Below are positions 44,507 to 52,978 of a stretch of DNA of 64,000 nucleotides, piece by piece. Within the stretch, counting starts at the first letter, position 1. The number at the start of each line of letters is the position of its first letter. Below the pieces are notes generated by a model. The model was not told where the DNA came from and ran no database searches. It saw only the letters and a program-made list of their open reading frames with translations. Location of the stretch: contig JACKEP010000017.1 of NCBI GenBank assembly GCA_020632915.1, positions 1 to 64,000 of the forward strand. The letters run 5' to 3'. Origin of the DNA: Alphaproteobacteria bacterium (GTDB lineage: Bacteria > Myxococcota_A > UBA796 > GCA-2862545). The position numbers were made by a program, and so were the translations under genes.

Positions 44507-45411
44507 GGCGCGCGGCGATCGGGGGCCTGGTGGCGACGCTGGGGATCGCGGCCTGCCAGGCGCCCGCCGAGGACGCCACCGACGACACCACGGTCGACGT
44601 CGGCGACGACACCCCGCGCGACAGCGGGGAGCCGGCCCCGGCGGCCACCACGGACGCCGGTCACCTGCTGGTGGCGTCGCTCGCGTTCGCCACCCAGACG
44701 ACGGACGGCGTCACCGTCGGCTTCGACCTCGACGCGCTCGGGTCGGGCGCGTGCGGCATCGACGACCAGGTCGACGCCGAGGGCCACACCGACCTCGACA
44801 ACGCCTTCGCCTTCGCGCTCGACCGCATCGTCGACAACATCGGGTGGCCGTTCCTCGCCACGCCGCAGGACACCATCGACACGGGCCGCTTCCTCCAGGT
44901 GCTCGACGTGTCGGCGTTCGAGGCGGCCGCTCCGGGCGACTGCGTCCCCGTCCAGCTCCTGCGCGCCACCGGGCGCCCGGTCCTGGGCGGCGCTGGGCAG
45001 GTCCTCGCCCACCAGACCCTCGACGTGGACGACGGCGCCGCCGTCCAGCAGGTCGCGTGCGGACGCAAGGTCGACGCCGACACCCTCACCCTCGAGGGCT
45101 TCACGATGGCGCTGCCGCTGGAGCTGATGGGCCACCCGATCCCGCTCACGCTGCGCGACGCGCGGGCCCGCCTCCACCGCGAGGGCGACGCCTGGACGGG
45201 GGTGGTGGGCGCGGCCGTGTCTGCCCAGCAGTTCATCGACGGGGTGGCGACGTTCCCCGACCTGCCACCCGTCCGCCGCGACAACCTCGTCGCCGGCTTC
45301 GCGTCCGTGGCCGACCTGCGGGCCACGCCCGACGGTCCGTGCACGCTGGTGTCGACGTCCATGGCGGTCGAGGCCGTGCCGGTGTTCCTGTTCGACGCCG
45401 GCGCTCCGTAG
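44503..45411 (+). CDS. Lipoprotein coupled to the DUF1592/DUF1552 module
   Basis: A 302-residue predicted lipoprotein (VATLGIAAC) with an Asp-Thr stretch (ATDDTTVDVGDDTPRDSGE). The mature part has a notable segment GVTVGFDLDALGSGACGIDDQVDAEGHTDLDNAFAFALDRI; paired Cys (GACG, GDCV, VACG, GPCT) suggest disulphides. I do not recognise the family. The ATG overlaps the DUF1552 stop in ATGA, so it is likely a partner of the second module; module 1 has no counterpart next to it. Confidence 0.7.
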   Translation: MRRAAIGGLVATLGIAACQAPAEDATDDTTVDVGDDTPRDSGEPAPAATTDAGHLLVASLAFATQTTDGVTVGFDLDALGSGACGIDDQVDAEGHTDLDNAFAFALDRIVDNIGWPFLATPQDTIDTGRFLQVLDVSAFEAAAPGDCVPVQLLRATGRPVLGGAGQVLAHQTLDVDDGAAVQQVACGRKVDADTLTLEGFTMALPLELMGHPIPLTLRDARARLHREGDAWTGVVGAAVSAQQFIDGVATFPDLPPVRRDNLVAGFASVADLRATPDGPCTLVSTSMAVEAVPVFLFDAGAP

Positions 45412-45415
45412 CCGC

Positions 45416-46306
45416 ATGGCCCGTCTCGCCGTCGTGGGTCCTGGCGCCATCGGCGCCACCGTGGCCGCGTGGCTCGGTCAGGACCGCGCGCACGAGGTCG
45501 TGATCGGCGCGCGGACCGGGTTCGACGCGCTGCACGTCGACACGCCGGCCGGGCCGCTGGTGGCCCGACCCCGCGTGGGCACCGACCCCGACGCCGTCGG
45601 CCCCGTCGACCTCGTGCTCGTCGCCACCAAGACCTACGACCTGCCGACGGCCTGGCTCGCCCGCCTCGTCGACGACCGGACGGTGGTGGCCGTGCTGCAG
45701 AACGGCGTCGAGCACGTCGCGCGCTTCGCTCCCCTCGTCCCCGCCGACCGCGTGCTGCCGGTGATCGTCGACGTGCCGTGCGCGCGCCACGCCCCCGGCC
45801 GGGCGACCCAGCGCAGCCCCGGATCGCTGACGGTCGCGGCGGGGGGGCAAGGGCGCGCGTTCGTCGCGGCGTTCGCCCACGTGCCGCGGCAGGTGCTCGC
45901 GGTCCGGACCACCGACGACCTGCCCGCCGTCGCGTGGACGAAGCTCGCGGTCAACTGCGCCGTGGGCGTCTGCGCCGTGCGGGGCGAGCCCCTCGGCGCG
46001 AGCCGACGTCCCGAGGTCGCCGCCCGCATGCGCGCGCTGGCCGCCGAGTGCGTGGCCGTGGGTCGCGCGGAGGGGGTGGAGCTGCCCGACGACCTGCCCG
46101 ACGCCGTCGTCGCCCGCTACCAGGCGATGCCGACGGACGCGCTGTCGTCGATCGTCGCCGACCGCCTGGCGGGTCGCCCGATGGAGATCGACGCCCGCCA
46201 CGGCGTGCTCGTGCGGCGTGGCGCGGCCCACGGCATCCCCACGCCAGAGAACGCGGCGGTGGTCGCGGCGCTCACCGAAGCGGGCGGGCGCGGCCGCGCG
46301 GGCTGA
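45416..46306 (+). CDS. panE: Ketopantoate reductase-like (2-dehydropantoate 2-reductase)
   Basis: A 296-residue cytosolic NADPH-dependent reductase. The N-terminal Rossmann motif is VVGPGAIGA, followed by VLVATKTYD and LQNGVEH. The C-terminal helical domain contains VAWTKLAVNCAVGVCAVRG with the conserved catalytic Lys, and PMEIDARHGVLVRRGAAHGIPTPENA, the substrate-binding region that ends the family. It reduces ketopantoate to pantoate in coenzyme A biosynthesis if truly PanE; family paralogues act on other keto acids, and no other pan gene is nearby. It starts 5 nt after the preceding lipoprotein. Confidence 0.85.
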   Translation: MARLAVVGPGAIGATVAAWLGQDRAHEVVIGARTGFDALHVDTPAGPLVARPRVGTDPDAVGPVDLVLVATKTYDLPTAWLARLVDDRTVVAVLQNGVEHVARFAPLVPADRVLPVIVDVPCARHAPGRATQRSPGSLTVAAGGQGRAFVAAFAHVPRQVLAVRTTDDLPAVAWTKLAVNCAVGVCAVRGEPLGASRRPEVAARMRALAAECVAVGRAEGVELPDDLPDAVVARYQAMPTDALSSIVADRLAGRPMEIDARHGVLVRRGAAHGIPTPENAAVVAALTEAGGRGRAG

Positions 46307-46320
46307 AGGTCAGCGCGGGC

Positions 46321-48084
46321 CTAGAACGGCACCGTGTACGGATCCCCGTAGTAGGTCAGATCCGCCGACCGCGGCGCCCACAGCGGGTCGACGTCGTCGG
46401 CCTGGACGGCGTCGAGCTCGGCGCGCAGCGCGTTGACGAGACCGGGCCGCTGGGTGGCGAGGTTCGTCGTCTCCCCCGGGTCGGCCGCGAGGTCGAACAG
46501 GTAGGTGTGGCCCTGCACGTCGACCAGCTTGTCGTCGCCGTCGCGGATCGCGCGCACGTCGCCCACGCGCCAGTCGAGCACGTCGTGGACCGGGCCCGTC
46601 TGGTCGCCGACGATCCACGGGAGCAGGTCGACGCCGTCGAGATCGAGCCGTTCGGGCACCGCAGCGCCGGCAGCCGCGGCCAGCGTCGGGAACAGGTCGA
46701 GGGTGCTCACCGGCGCGGTGAACGTGGCTCCGGCCGGGACGCGACCGGGCCAGCGCACGATCATCGGCGTGCGGATCCCGCCCTCCATCATCGTGATCTT
46801 GCCGCCTCGGAACGGTGCATTCGAACACCACCCGAACACGTCGGTGCAGCCGTGGTCGGAGAGGAACACCACCAGGGTGTCGTCGGCGAAGCCCGCAGAC
46901 TCCAGGCGCGTGAGCAGGCGGCCGACGGCAAGATCCAGCCCGGCGACCGTCGCGCGGTACGCCCAGGTCTCGGGGTCGGCGGGGTGCGGGTCGATGCGGT
47001 CGAGCATCGCCGGTGAGGCCTGCACGGGCTCGTGCGGTGCCTGCCACGTCACCATCAGGAAGAACGGCGACTGGGCCTGCGTGCCCACGAACGCGCTCGC
47101 CTCGCGGCCGATGCGGTCGGTGAGGTGCTCCTGGGGATCGACCTCGACCTGCTCGCCGTTGAACTGCAGCGCCTCGGACCAGTGGTCGAACGGCCAGCCG
47201 GGCGGGCTCGACAGGAAGGGCCACGCCTCGATCTCCCCCGGCAGGCCGGGCTCGAGGCTGTTGCGCTGGCCGGCGAGGAAGCCCAGGTAGCCCTGGAAGC
47301 CGCGCGCCAGCGGGTGGTGCTGGGGCATCAGGCCCAGGTGCCACTTGCCGATGAGCCCCGTCTGCAGTCCGGCGTCGCGCAGCACGTCGGCGATCGTGAC
47401 CTCGCTGAACGGCAGCCCGCGGCCCTCCGCCTCGGCGAGCACGGGCGCGCCGAGGTTGAACTCGACGCCGTAGCGGGTGGGTCGGCGGCCGGTGAGGATG
47501 CCCGCGCGGGAGGGCGTGCACGTCACACCGGTGACGTAGGCCGCGTCGAAGGTCATGCCCCCCGCGGCGAGCGCATCCAGGCTGGGCGTGTCGATGTCGG
47601 TGCCGCCGAACGCGCCGACGTCGCCGTAGCCGAGGTCGTCGGCGACCATCACCAGGATGTTGGGCTGGACCACGCGCGCCGCGACGAGCGCCGTCGGGCC
47701 GGCCAGGCCGCCGTCGTCCGTCGGGGTGGCCTGGCACGTCCACACCTGCCCGGGGCGCACCTCGGACGCGGGGATCGTGTCGCCCTCGCGCGCCTGCATC
47801 GCCACCGGCCCGTCGTAGGGCACGCCGTCCCGCAGCCACGAGAACACGTAGGTGACGGGGTCGCCGTCGGGATCGGTGCTCGGCTCGATGACGAGGCAGG
47901 TCAGCGGCATCCAGGTGTGGCCGGTGGCCGGGGACATCACGAGGCCGGTGGCGCCGGGCGCGTGGTTGGGCAGCTGCACGACGTCGGTGTCGTCGGGCGT
48001 GTCGTCGGTGGGCGTGTCGATCGGCGCGTCACCGTCGCAGGCCGCGCCGATCAGCACCGCGAGGGTGACGGGGAGCCAGCGCAC
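46321..48084 (-). CDS. Sulfatase lipoprotein with formylglycine motif
   Basis: A 587-residue predicted lipoprotein (LPVTLAVLIGAAC) with a short Asp-Thr linker (TPTDDTPDDTD). A beta-sandwich domain (about residues 40-135) precedes the sulfatase domain, which starts NILVMVADDLGYGDVGAFGG. The catalytic CTPSRAG motif carries Cys189, expected to be converted to formylglycine by an activating enzyme not present in this window. ILTGRRPTRYG, GKWHLG, FLSDHG and a second metal site complete the arylsulfatase pattern. Substrate unknown. GTG 48084 is set by GGAGG; TACGCT at 48106-48111 is a probable -10. Confidence 0.9.
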   Translation of the reverse strand: MRWLPVTLAVLIGAACDGDAPIDTPTDDTPDDTDVVQLPNHAPGATGLVMSPATGHTWMPLTCLVIEPSTDPDGDPVTYVFSWLRDGVPYDGPVAMQAREGDTIPASEVRPGQVWTCQATPTDDGGLAGPTALVAARVVQPNILVMVADDLGYGDVGAFGGTDIDTPSLDALAAGGMTFDAAYVTGVTCTPSRAGILTGRRPTRYGVEFNLGAPVLAEAEGRGLPFSEVTIADVLRDAGLQTGLIGKWHLGLMPQHHPLARGFQGYLGFLAGQRNSLEPGLPGEIEAWPFLSSPPGWPFDHWSEALQFNGEQVEVDPQEHLTDRIGREASAFVGTQAQSPFFLMVTWQAPHEPVQASPAMLDRIDPHPADPETWAYRATVAGLDLAVGRLLTRLESAGFADDTLVVFLSDHGCTDVFGWCSNAPFRGGKITMMEGGIRTPMIVRWPGRVPAGATFTAPVSTLDLFPTLAAAAGAAVPERLDLDGVDLLPWIVGDQTGPVHDVLDWRVGDVRAIRDGDDKLVDVQGHTYLFDLAADPGETTNLATQRPGLVNALRAELDAVQADDVDPLWAPRSADLTYYGDPYTVPF

Positions 48085-48105
48085 GCGACCTCCAGGGCGG
48101 CCGGC

Positions 48106-48111
48106 AGCGTA
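48106..48111 (-). promoter_or_regulatory. -10-like box TACGCT
   Basis: TACGCT on the minus strand 22 nt before the GTG at 48084, ahead of CTGGAGG. Confidence 0.4.
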
Positions 48112-48137
48112 TCCCACGCCCGCCGGGCACGCGGGAC

Positions 48138-50258
48138 CTACCGCGCGCCCGCACGCGACCGGCGGACCTCCGAGGCGACGGCGGCCTCGGCCCGCGCCAG
48201 CAGCGCGTGGACGTCGGCGGCGTCGGGCAGCTCCGCGGCCGCGGGCCGCAGCACCCGCACGGCCTCGGCGTGGCGACCGACGTCGAGCAGCCAGGTGGCG
48301 AGCGTGATCCGCACCGACAGATCGCGCGGCACCTCGCGACGCACCTCGTCCAGGGCGTCGATGGCCGCGTCCGGTCGTCCCAGGTCCCACTCGGCACGCG
48401 CCAGGAGTGACAGCGCCCACGGGTCGAGCGGCGCGTCCACGAGCACGGCGCGGGCGCGGCTTCGCGCGGTCCCCGGGTGCAGGGCGGTCAGGTCGGCCTC
48501 GCCGGCGACGAGCTGCAGCGCGAGCAGGTCGGGGAAGACGCCGAGGAAGCGCTCGACGAGCGGCTGGGCGGCGTCCGGCCCGTCGGTGAGCAGCGTGGCC
48601 CGCACCAGCCCCACCATCGAGCGCGCGTCGCTGGGCACCCGCCCGAGGGCGATCTCGAAGGCGGCACGGGCGTCCTCCCAGGCGCCGGCGTCCAGCGCCG
48701 CCTCCCCGGCGCGTCGCCAGGCCTCGGCCGTGTCCATCCACGTCGCCTGCGCCCAGGCGCGCTCGGCCTGCTCGTCGACGCGGCCCTCCGCCCCGAGCAG
48801 GGCGATCTCGAGCTCCTCGACGATGGCGGCCCCGGGCAGGTGGACCGCCAGCGTGTCGAGCGCGGCGCGCGCCCCGGCCACGTCCCCCATCGCCAGCCGT
48901 CGGCGCACGTTCCACGTCTCCGGGATGTAGGGGATCACGTCGCGCGGATCGAGCGTGCCCGCGGGCGTGTCCGGGTCGCCGGTGACGTAGCCGAGCGCCT
49001 CCAGGGCGGCGGTGGCGTCGGCGGCTGCGCCCGGGTCCGACGGGGCGGGGACCACCCGATCGGCGGCCGTCACGCCCAGGCGCTGCTCGAGCGCTGCGAG
49101 CGCGTCCTCCTCCTGCGCCAGGTCCGCGCCGGGCGACGGCGTCATGCCGATGCCGCCCGTCGCGGCGTCGTAGGGGTACCAGCCGGCCCACGCCCCCCGC
49201 AGGTAGCGCCCCTGCGCGGTGGTGCGCGCGGTCAGGTCGGCGAGGCCCATGCCGAGGTGACCCGTCTGGGCCTCGCTGAACACCTCGGCGGTGCCGCCGT
49301 CCAGCAGGCTGCGTCCCTGCAGGCCGTCGGTGTCGTCGACCCCTGCAAGGGCCAGCAGCGTCGGCGCGAGATCCACGTGGCTGACCGGCGTGTCGCCGCG
49401 CACCCCCTCGGGGACGCCCGGGCCCGCGAGCACCAGCGGCACGCGGATCGTGGCGTCGTGCAGCAGGAAGCCGTGCGTGGCCTCGCCCCCGTCGCCGAGC
49501 CCCTCGCCGTGATCGGCGGTGACCGCCACCACCGCCGGCCCGTGGGCGGCCACCGCGTCGAGCAGGCGCCCGAGCTGGCTGTCGGCGTAGGCGATCTCGC
49601 CGTCGTAGGGGCGGTCGCCGTAGCGCGACGCGAACGGCTCGGGCGGCGCGTACGGCCAGTGGGCGTCGAACAGGTGGACCCACAGGAACACCGGCCCGTC
49701 GACGTCGTCGAGCCAGGCCACCGCTTCGTCGACCACCGGACCCGCGGGGCGGGCGTCGCGCCAGTCCTGGAGCACCGGATCGTGCACCAGGGCGTCGGAG
49801 AACGTGTCGAACCCCTGGGCGAAGCCCCAGCGACGGCTCGTCGGGAAGGCGGCGGTGAACGCGGCCGTGGCGTAGCCGGCGTGGCCGAAGCGCTCCGCGA
49901 GGGTGACGGCGCTGTCGGGCAGCACGTAGTTGCCGTTGTCGCGCACGCCGTGCGACGGCGGGAAGCGCCCGGTCAGGATCGTGCTGTGGCTGGGGATGGT
50001 GAGCGGCGCGCTGCTGTAGGCGCGCTCGAACAGCATCCCGCGATCGGCGAGGCCATCGAACGCGGGCGTGGCGGCGGCGCCGCCGTAGGCGCCCAGGTGG
50101 TCGGCGCGCGTGGTGTCGAGGGTGACGAGGACCACGCTGGGGCCGTCGGGTGCGGGGGGGGAAGCGGTCACGACGGCGTCCGGCGCGGGCACGTCGGGCG
50201 GTGACCCACACGCCCAGGCGACGTTGGCCGCGGCGAGCAGCGTTCGTGGTGCGCGCAA
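48138..50258 (-). CDS. Sulfatase-like lipoprotein with TPR C-terminus
   Basis: A 706-residue predicted lipoprotein (LRAPRTLLAAANVAWAC). The first half is an alkaline-phosphatase-superfamily domain: SVVLVTLDTTRADHLGAYGG, SSAPLTIPSHSTILTGRFPPSHGVRDNG, WVHLFDAHWPYAPP and VAVTADHGEGLGD. At the formylglycine place the motif is TIPSH with Thr87 instead of Cys, so it is not a classical sulfatase; Thr is the nucleophile in phosphoethanolamine transferases and phosphatases of the superfamily. The last 280 residues are TPR-like helices (AWEDARAAFEIALGRVPSDARS). The TTG start at 50258 sits behind GAGGGGG; the start is not certain. TACCCT at 50279-50284 is a probable -10. Confidence 0.82.
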   Translation of the reverse strand: MRAPRTLLAAANVAWACGSPPDVPAPDAVVTASPPAPDGPSVVLVTLDTTRADHLGAYGGAAATPAFDGLADRGMLFERAYSSAPLTIPSHSTILTGRFPPSHGVRDNGNYVLPDSAVTLAERFGHAGYATAAFTAAFPTSRRWGFAQGFDTFSDALVHDPVLQDWRDARPAGPVVDEAVAWLDDVDGPVFLWVHLFDAHWPYAPPEPFASRYGDRPYDGEIAYADSQLGRLLDAVAAHGPAVVAVTADHGEGLGDGGEATHGFLLHDATIRVPLVLAGPGVPEGVRGDTPVSHVDLAPTLLALAGVDDTDGLQGRSLLDGGTAEVFSEAQTGHLGMGLADLTARTTAQGRYLRGAWAGWYPYDAATGGIGMTPSPGADLAQEEDALAALEQRLGVTAADRVVPAPSDPGAAADATAALEALGYVTGDPDTPAGTLDPRDVIPYIPETWNVRRRLAMGDVAGARAALDTLAVHLPGAAIVEELEIALLGAEGRVDEQAERAWAQATWMDTAEAWRRAGEAALDAGAWEDARAAFEIALGRVPSDARSMVGLVRATLLTDGPDAAQPLVERFLGVFPDLLALQLVAGEADLTALHPGTARSRARAVLVDAPLDPWALSLLARAEWDLGRPDAAIDALDEVRREVPRDLSVRITLATWLLDVGRHAEAVRVLRPAAAELPDAADVHALLARAEAAVASEVRRSRAGAR

Positions 50259-50278
50259 CGTCCGACCCCCTCGGGCGC

Positions 50279-50284
50279 AGGGTA
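50279..50284 (-). promoter_or_regulatory. -10-like box TACCCT
   Basis: TACCCT on the minus strand 21 nt before the TTG at 50258, ahead of GAGGGGG. It supports the TTG start. Confidence 0.35.
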
Positions 50285-50351
50285 GCGGCGGTGGTGCCCG
50301 GGTCCAACACCCTTGCACGCGATCTGCGTAGCGAGCCCCGCACCCGTGCAC

Positions 50352-50357
50352 TACGCT
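50352..50357 (+). promoter_or_regulatory. -10-like box TACGCT
   Basis: TACGCT 24 nt before the ATG at 50381, placed as in the other lipoprotein genes. Confidence 0.4.
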
Positions 50358-50380
50358 GCCTGCGTCTCGGGGGTGGAACG

Positions 50381-51820
50381 ATGGTTCGTTGGACGTTTCT
50401 CGCGGTACTCGCCGGTTGTAATCCCACCGGTTCGGGGGACCCTGCGGCGACCCAGGTCGCCGATCAGCTGCCACCACCGACGCTGTCGGTCCAGCTGCTC
50501 GATCCGCCGGTGCGGGGCACGCCCGTGCGCGTCCGCGTCGACGTCAGCGGCGCACCGGCCGGCACGCGCTTCCTGATGGTCACCAACGACGGGTCCGCCG
50601 GGCCCGGTCCGTGTGCGCCCGGCGGCAGTCCGTGCCTCGATCTCGGCCCGCCGCTCGAGATCTCTCCGGCCCGCGTGCTCGCCGGCACGTCGGGATCGGT
50701 GCGCCTGACCGTGCAGCTGCCCGACGCCGCGGTGGTGGGCTCCCAGCTCGCGATCCGCACCGCGTCCGGCGCCGTGTTCCTGCGTCCCCGCGTCGACCTG
50801 ACCACGGTCGCCGACGCCGACCGCGACGGCGATGGCCTCGCCGACACCGTCGAGCAGGCCCTGGGCACCGACCTGTGGGACCCCGACACCGACGGCGACG
50901 GCACCGACGACGGCGAAGAGGTGTTCGGCGGCCGTGACCCGCTCGGCCCCGACGCCCCCGGCACTGCCGAGGTGTGCGACAACGGCGTCGACGACGATCA
51001 CGACGGGCTGATGGACTGCCAGGACGGCGACTGCCTGGCCGCGTCCACGTGCGCGGAGACGGCCTGCGACGACGGCGCCGACAACGACGGCGACGGGCTC
51101 GAGGACTGCGCCGACGAGGACTGCTGGGGGCACGGCTGCGCGTGGACCCGGAGCCGGCTCGTCGACGGCGAGCTGGAGCGCCGCCGCACCTTCGAGGACG
51201 TGTCCACCGTGTGTCGACCCTCGGGCGCCTTCCACGCCCAGGACGCCGACCACACCCTCACGCTGCGCAACCCCGCGGGCGTGGCCCGCCAGTACTCCGA
51301 GCTCGGCGCGCTGCTCGGCAGCTGCAGCTGGCACGCCTCGGCGCTCAGCAACCGCATGGTCTACACCGCCGTCACCACCAACTACGGCTTCGATCTGGTG
51401 GCGAACGGCTGGGACGACGGCGTGCGCAGCGGCTTCGTCGCGGGCCCCGGCTGCCCCACGCTCACGCCGCGCGACGTGCTGGCGCCCGTGCTGCTGACCG
51501 GTGGCGCCCAGCCCGACGTGATCCGGGCCGAGCGGTCGCTGAGCGCCGGGCCGACCGGCGCGCCGGTGTGGTACCGCAGCGGTCCCAGCCACACCGTCGC
51601 CTGGGCGTCGGGCGCGATGCAGCCGCCCCAGCGCACCTCGTCGAACACCACCCAAGGCACGAACTGCCAGACGTTCGGCACCACCACCACCTACGGCGGC
51701 ACGTCGACGTTCCAGTCGTGCGCCTGCGACGAGACCACGCACAGCGAGCATTCCTCGACCACCTGGACCGACGTCCACGACGTCGGGGCCCAGGACGGTG
51801 CGTGGACGGCGATGCCGTGA
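50381..51820 (+). CDS. TSP3 and MopE-type repeat lipoprotein
   Basis: A 479-residue predicted lipoprotein (WTFLAVLAGC). The first domain (about residues 30-140) has GPGPCAPGGSPCLDL, the same pattern as the lipoprotein ending at 19364. Then come Ca-binding TSP3 repeats (DADRDGDGLADTVEQALG, DTDGDGTDDGEEVFG) and two MopE-like Cys/Asp repeats (CDNGVDDDHDGLMDCQDGDC and CDDGADNDGDGLEDCADEDC), a pattern common in Myxococcota surface proteins. The C-terminal 230 residues are Thr/Ser-rich and unrecognised. ATG 50381 follows GGGGGTGGA. It is divergent from the sulfatase-like gene. Confidence 0.8.
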   Translation: MVRWTFLAVLAGCNPTGSGDPAATQVADQLPPPTLSVQLLDPPVRGTPVRVRVDVSGAPAGTRFLMVTNDGSAGPGPCAPGGSPCLDLGPPLEISPARVLAGTSGSVRLTVQLPDAAVVGSQLAIRTASGAVFLRPRVDLTTVADADRDGDGLADTVEQALGTDLWDPDTDGDGTDDGEEVFGGRDPLGPDAPGTAEVCDNGVDDDHDGLMDCQDGDCLAASTCAETACDDGADNDGDGLEDCADEDCWGHGCAWTRSRLVDGELERRRTFEDVSTVCRPSGAFHAQDADHTLTLRNPAGVARQYSELGALLGSCSWHASALSNRMVYTAVTTNYGFDLVANGWDDGVRSGFVAGPGCPTLTPRDVLAPVLLTGGAQPDVIRAERSLSAGPTGAPVWYRSGPSHTVAWASGAMQPPQRTSSNTTQGTNCQTFGTTTTYGGTSTFQSCACDETTHSEHSSTTWTDVHDVGAQDGAWTAMP

Positions 51821-51863
51821 GCTGTCCCTGAACGGGTCGCCTGCCTCGCGCTAGACGGGGCGG

Positions 51864-52409
51864 GTGTCCACCCCTCCCACGCCCGTGCTGCCGCTGCTCG
51901 TCGCCGCGCTCCTCCTGAGCGCCGGCGTGTTCGCGGGCTGTCCGAAGCGTGGCCTGCCGCCGACACCGCCCCCGGTCGAGCTGCTCCCGGCCGGTCGACG
52001 CGCGCCGGTGCTCGCCCCCGGACCGCCGCAGGCGCCGCCGCCCCCGGTAGTGGTGGTCGCACCGCCGCCGCCGCCGGAGCCCCCGCCGGAGGACGGCGGG
52101 ATCCTGATCCTGATCCACGACACCGACACCGACGGGGCGACCGACACCGACAGGCCGCCGGACGCCGCGCCCGTGGACACCGACCCGCCGCCGGACGCCG
52201 AGGCCGTCGACACCGACCCGGTCGACACCGACCCGCGCGACACGGACACGCACCCGGTCGACACGGACACGGGCAACGATGGCGCAGACACCGACACCGA
52301 CCTGCCGGACACCGACACCGACCCGCAGGACAGCGACAGCGACACCGCCGGCGACACCGACACGGGCGTCGGGACCGGCACGCCGATCCCGACGGGCACG
52401 CCGCGCTAG
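51864..52409 (+). CDS. Lipoprotein made of a Pro-rich and Asp-Thr-rich linker only
   Basis: A 181-residue predicted lipoprotein (LLVAALLLSAGVFAGC). After the Cys come a Pro-rich part (PPTPPPVELLPAG, PPQAPPPPVVVV, PPPPPEPPPEDGG) and about 95 residues dominated by DTDT/VDTDP units, ending TGTPIPTGTPR. No globular domain is visible. The Asp-Thr stretch is the same type as the linkers of other lipoproteins here, so it may be a free-standing surface polymer-like protein, or a gene that lost its domain. GTG 51864 has only GGGGCGG upstream. The stop overlaps the convergent DUF4920 gene in CTAG. Coding is supported by the signal and consistent composition. Confidence 0.65.
   Translation: MSTPPTPVLPLLVAALLLSAGVFAGCPKRGLPPTPPPVELLPAGRRAPVLAPGPPQAPPPPVVVVAPPPPPEPPPEDGGILILIHDTDTDGATDTDRPPDAAPVDTDPPPDAEAVDTDPVDTDPRDTDTHPVDTDTGNDGADTDTDLPDTDTDPQDSDSDTAGDTDTGVGTGTPIPTGTPR
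52118..52366. repeat. GACACCGAC-type tract coding the Asp-Thr-rich protein
   Basis: About 250 bases of imperfect ACCGAC and GACACC units encode DTDTDGATDTD through DSDSDTAGDTDTG of the lipoprotein 51864-52409; the longest such tract in the window. Confidence 0.8.
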
Positions 52410-52969
52410 CGCTTGAGCTGCACGGCGGAGGCCACGAGCTCGTAGGTCATGCCCTCCTTGCCGGCCTCGGGCAGCACCTCGGGGCGCGCGGCCTCGCCGG
52501 CGTAGTGGGCGACCGTCTCGGGGTCGATCGGCTTGCCGACGATGGTGCCCTGGATGCGCGCCGTGGCGCCGGTGCAGTCCTTGGGCAGCCCGAAGGCGTG
52601 GTCCTTCATGGTGACGCGCATGGTGCGGTCGCCGTCGGTGACCACCATCCAGCAGCCGGCCTTCTGGCAGACGTCGGCGACCTCACCCTCCACGAACACG
52701 GCCTGATCGGCGTAGGTGGCGGGCGCGTCGAGCAGCGCCTTGGCCGCGAGCGTGTCGGTGGCGGTGATCGCGTCGCCGTAGGACGCCCAGCCGTCGGCGT
52801 CGGGAGCGGCGGCCTGGGCCGCGGGCTCCGCGTGGCCTTCGTGGCCCTCGTGGCTGGCCTGGGCCGTGGCGGCCTCGGGCGCGACGGGGTCGGCGGACGG
52901 CGTGCCACAGGCGGCGAGCAGGACCGGAACGACGAGGTGCAGCCGCAGGGCGGCGAGCGGGGCGTGCAT
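52406..52969 (-). CDS. DUF4920-containing lipoprotein
   Basis: A 187-residue predicted lipoprotein (HLVVPVLLAAC). A low-complexity His/Glu stretch (ASHEGHEGHAEPA) could bind metal. The DUF4920 domain reads VFVEGEVADVCQKAGCWMVVTDGDRTMRVTMKDHAFGLPKDCTGATARIQGTI, an OB-like fold with a CxxxGCW motif and a third Cys (KDC). Function not established. ATG follows AGGAGTCCGTG. It lies just after a small lipoprotein gene (9 nt gap) and probably shares its transcript. Confidence 0.85.
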   Translation of the reverse strand: MHAPLAALRLHLVVPVLLAACGTPSADPVAPEAATAQASHEGHEGHAEPAAQAAAPDADGWASYGDAITATDTLAAKALLDAPATYADQAVFVEGEVADVCQKAGCWMVVTDGDRTMRVTMKDHAFGLPKDCTGATARIQGTIVGKPIDPETVAHYAGEAARPEVLPEAGKEGMTYELVASAVQLKR

Positions 52970-52978
52970 CACGGACTC

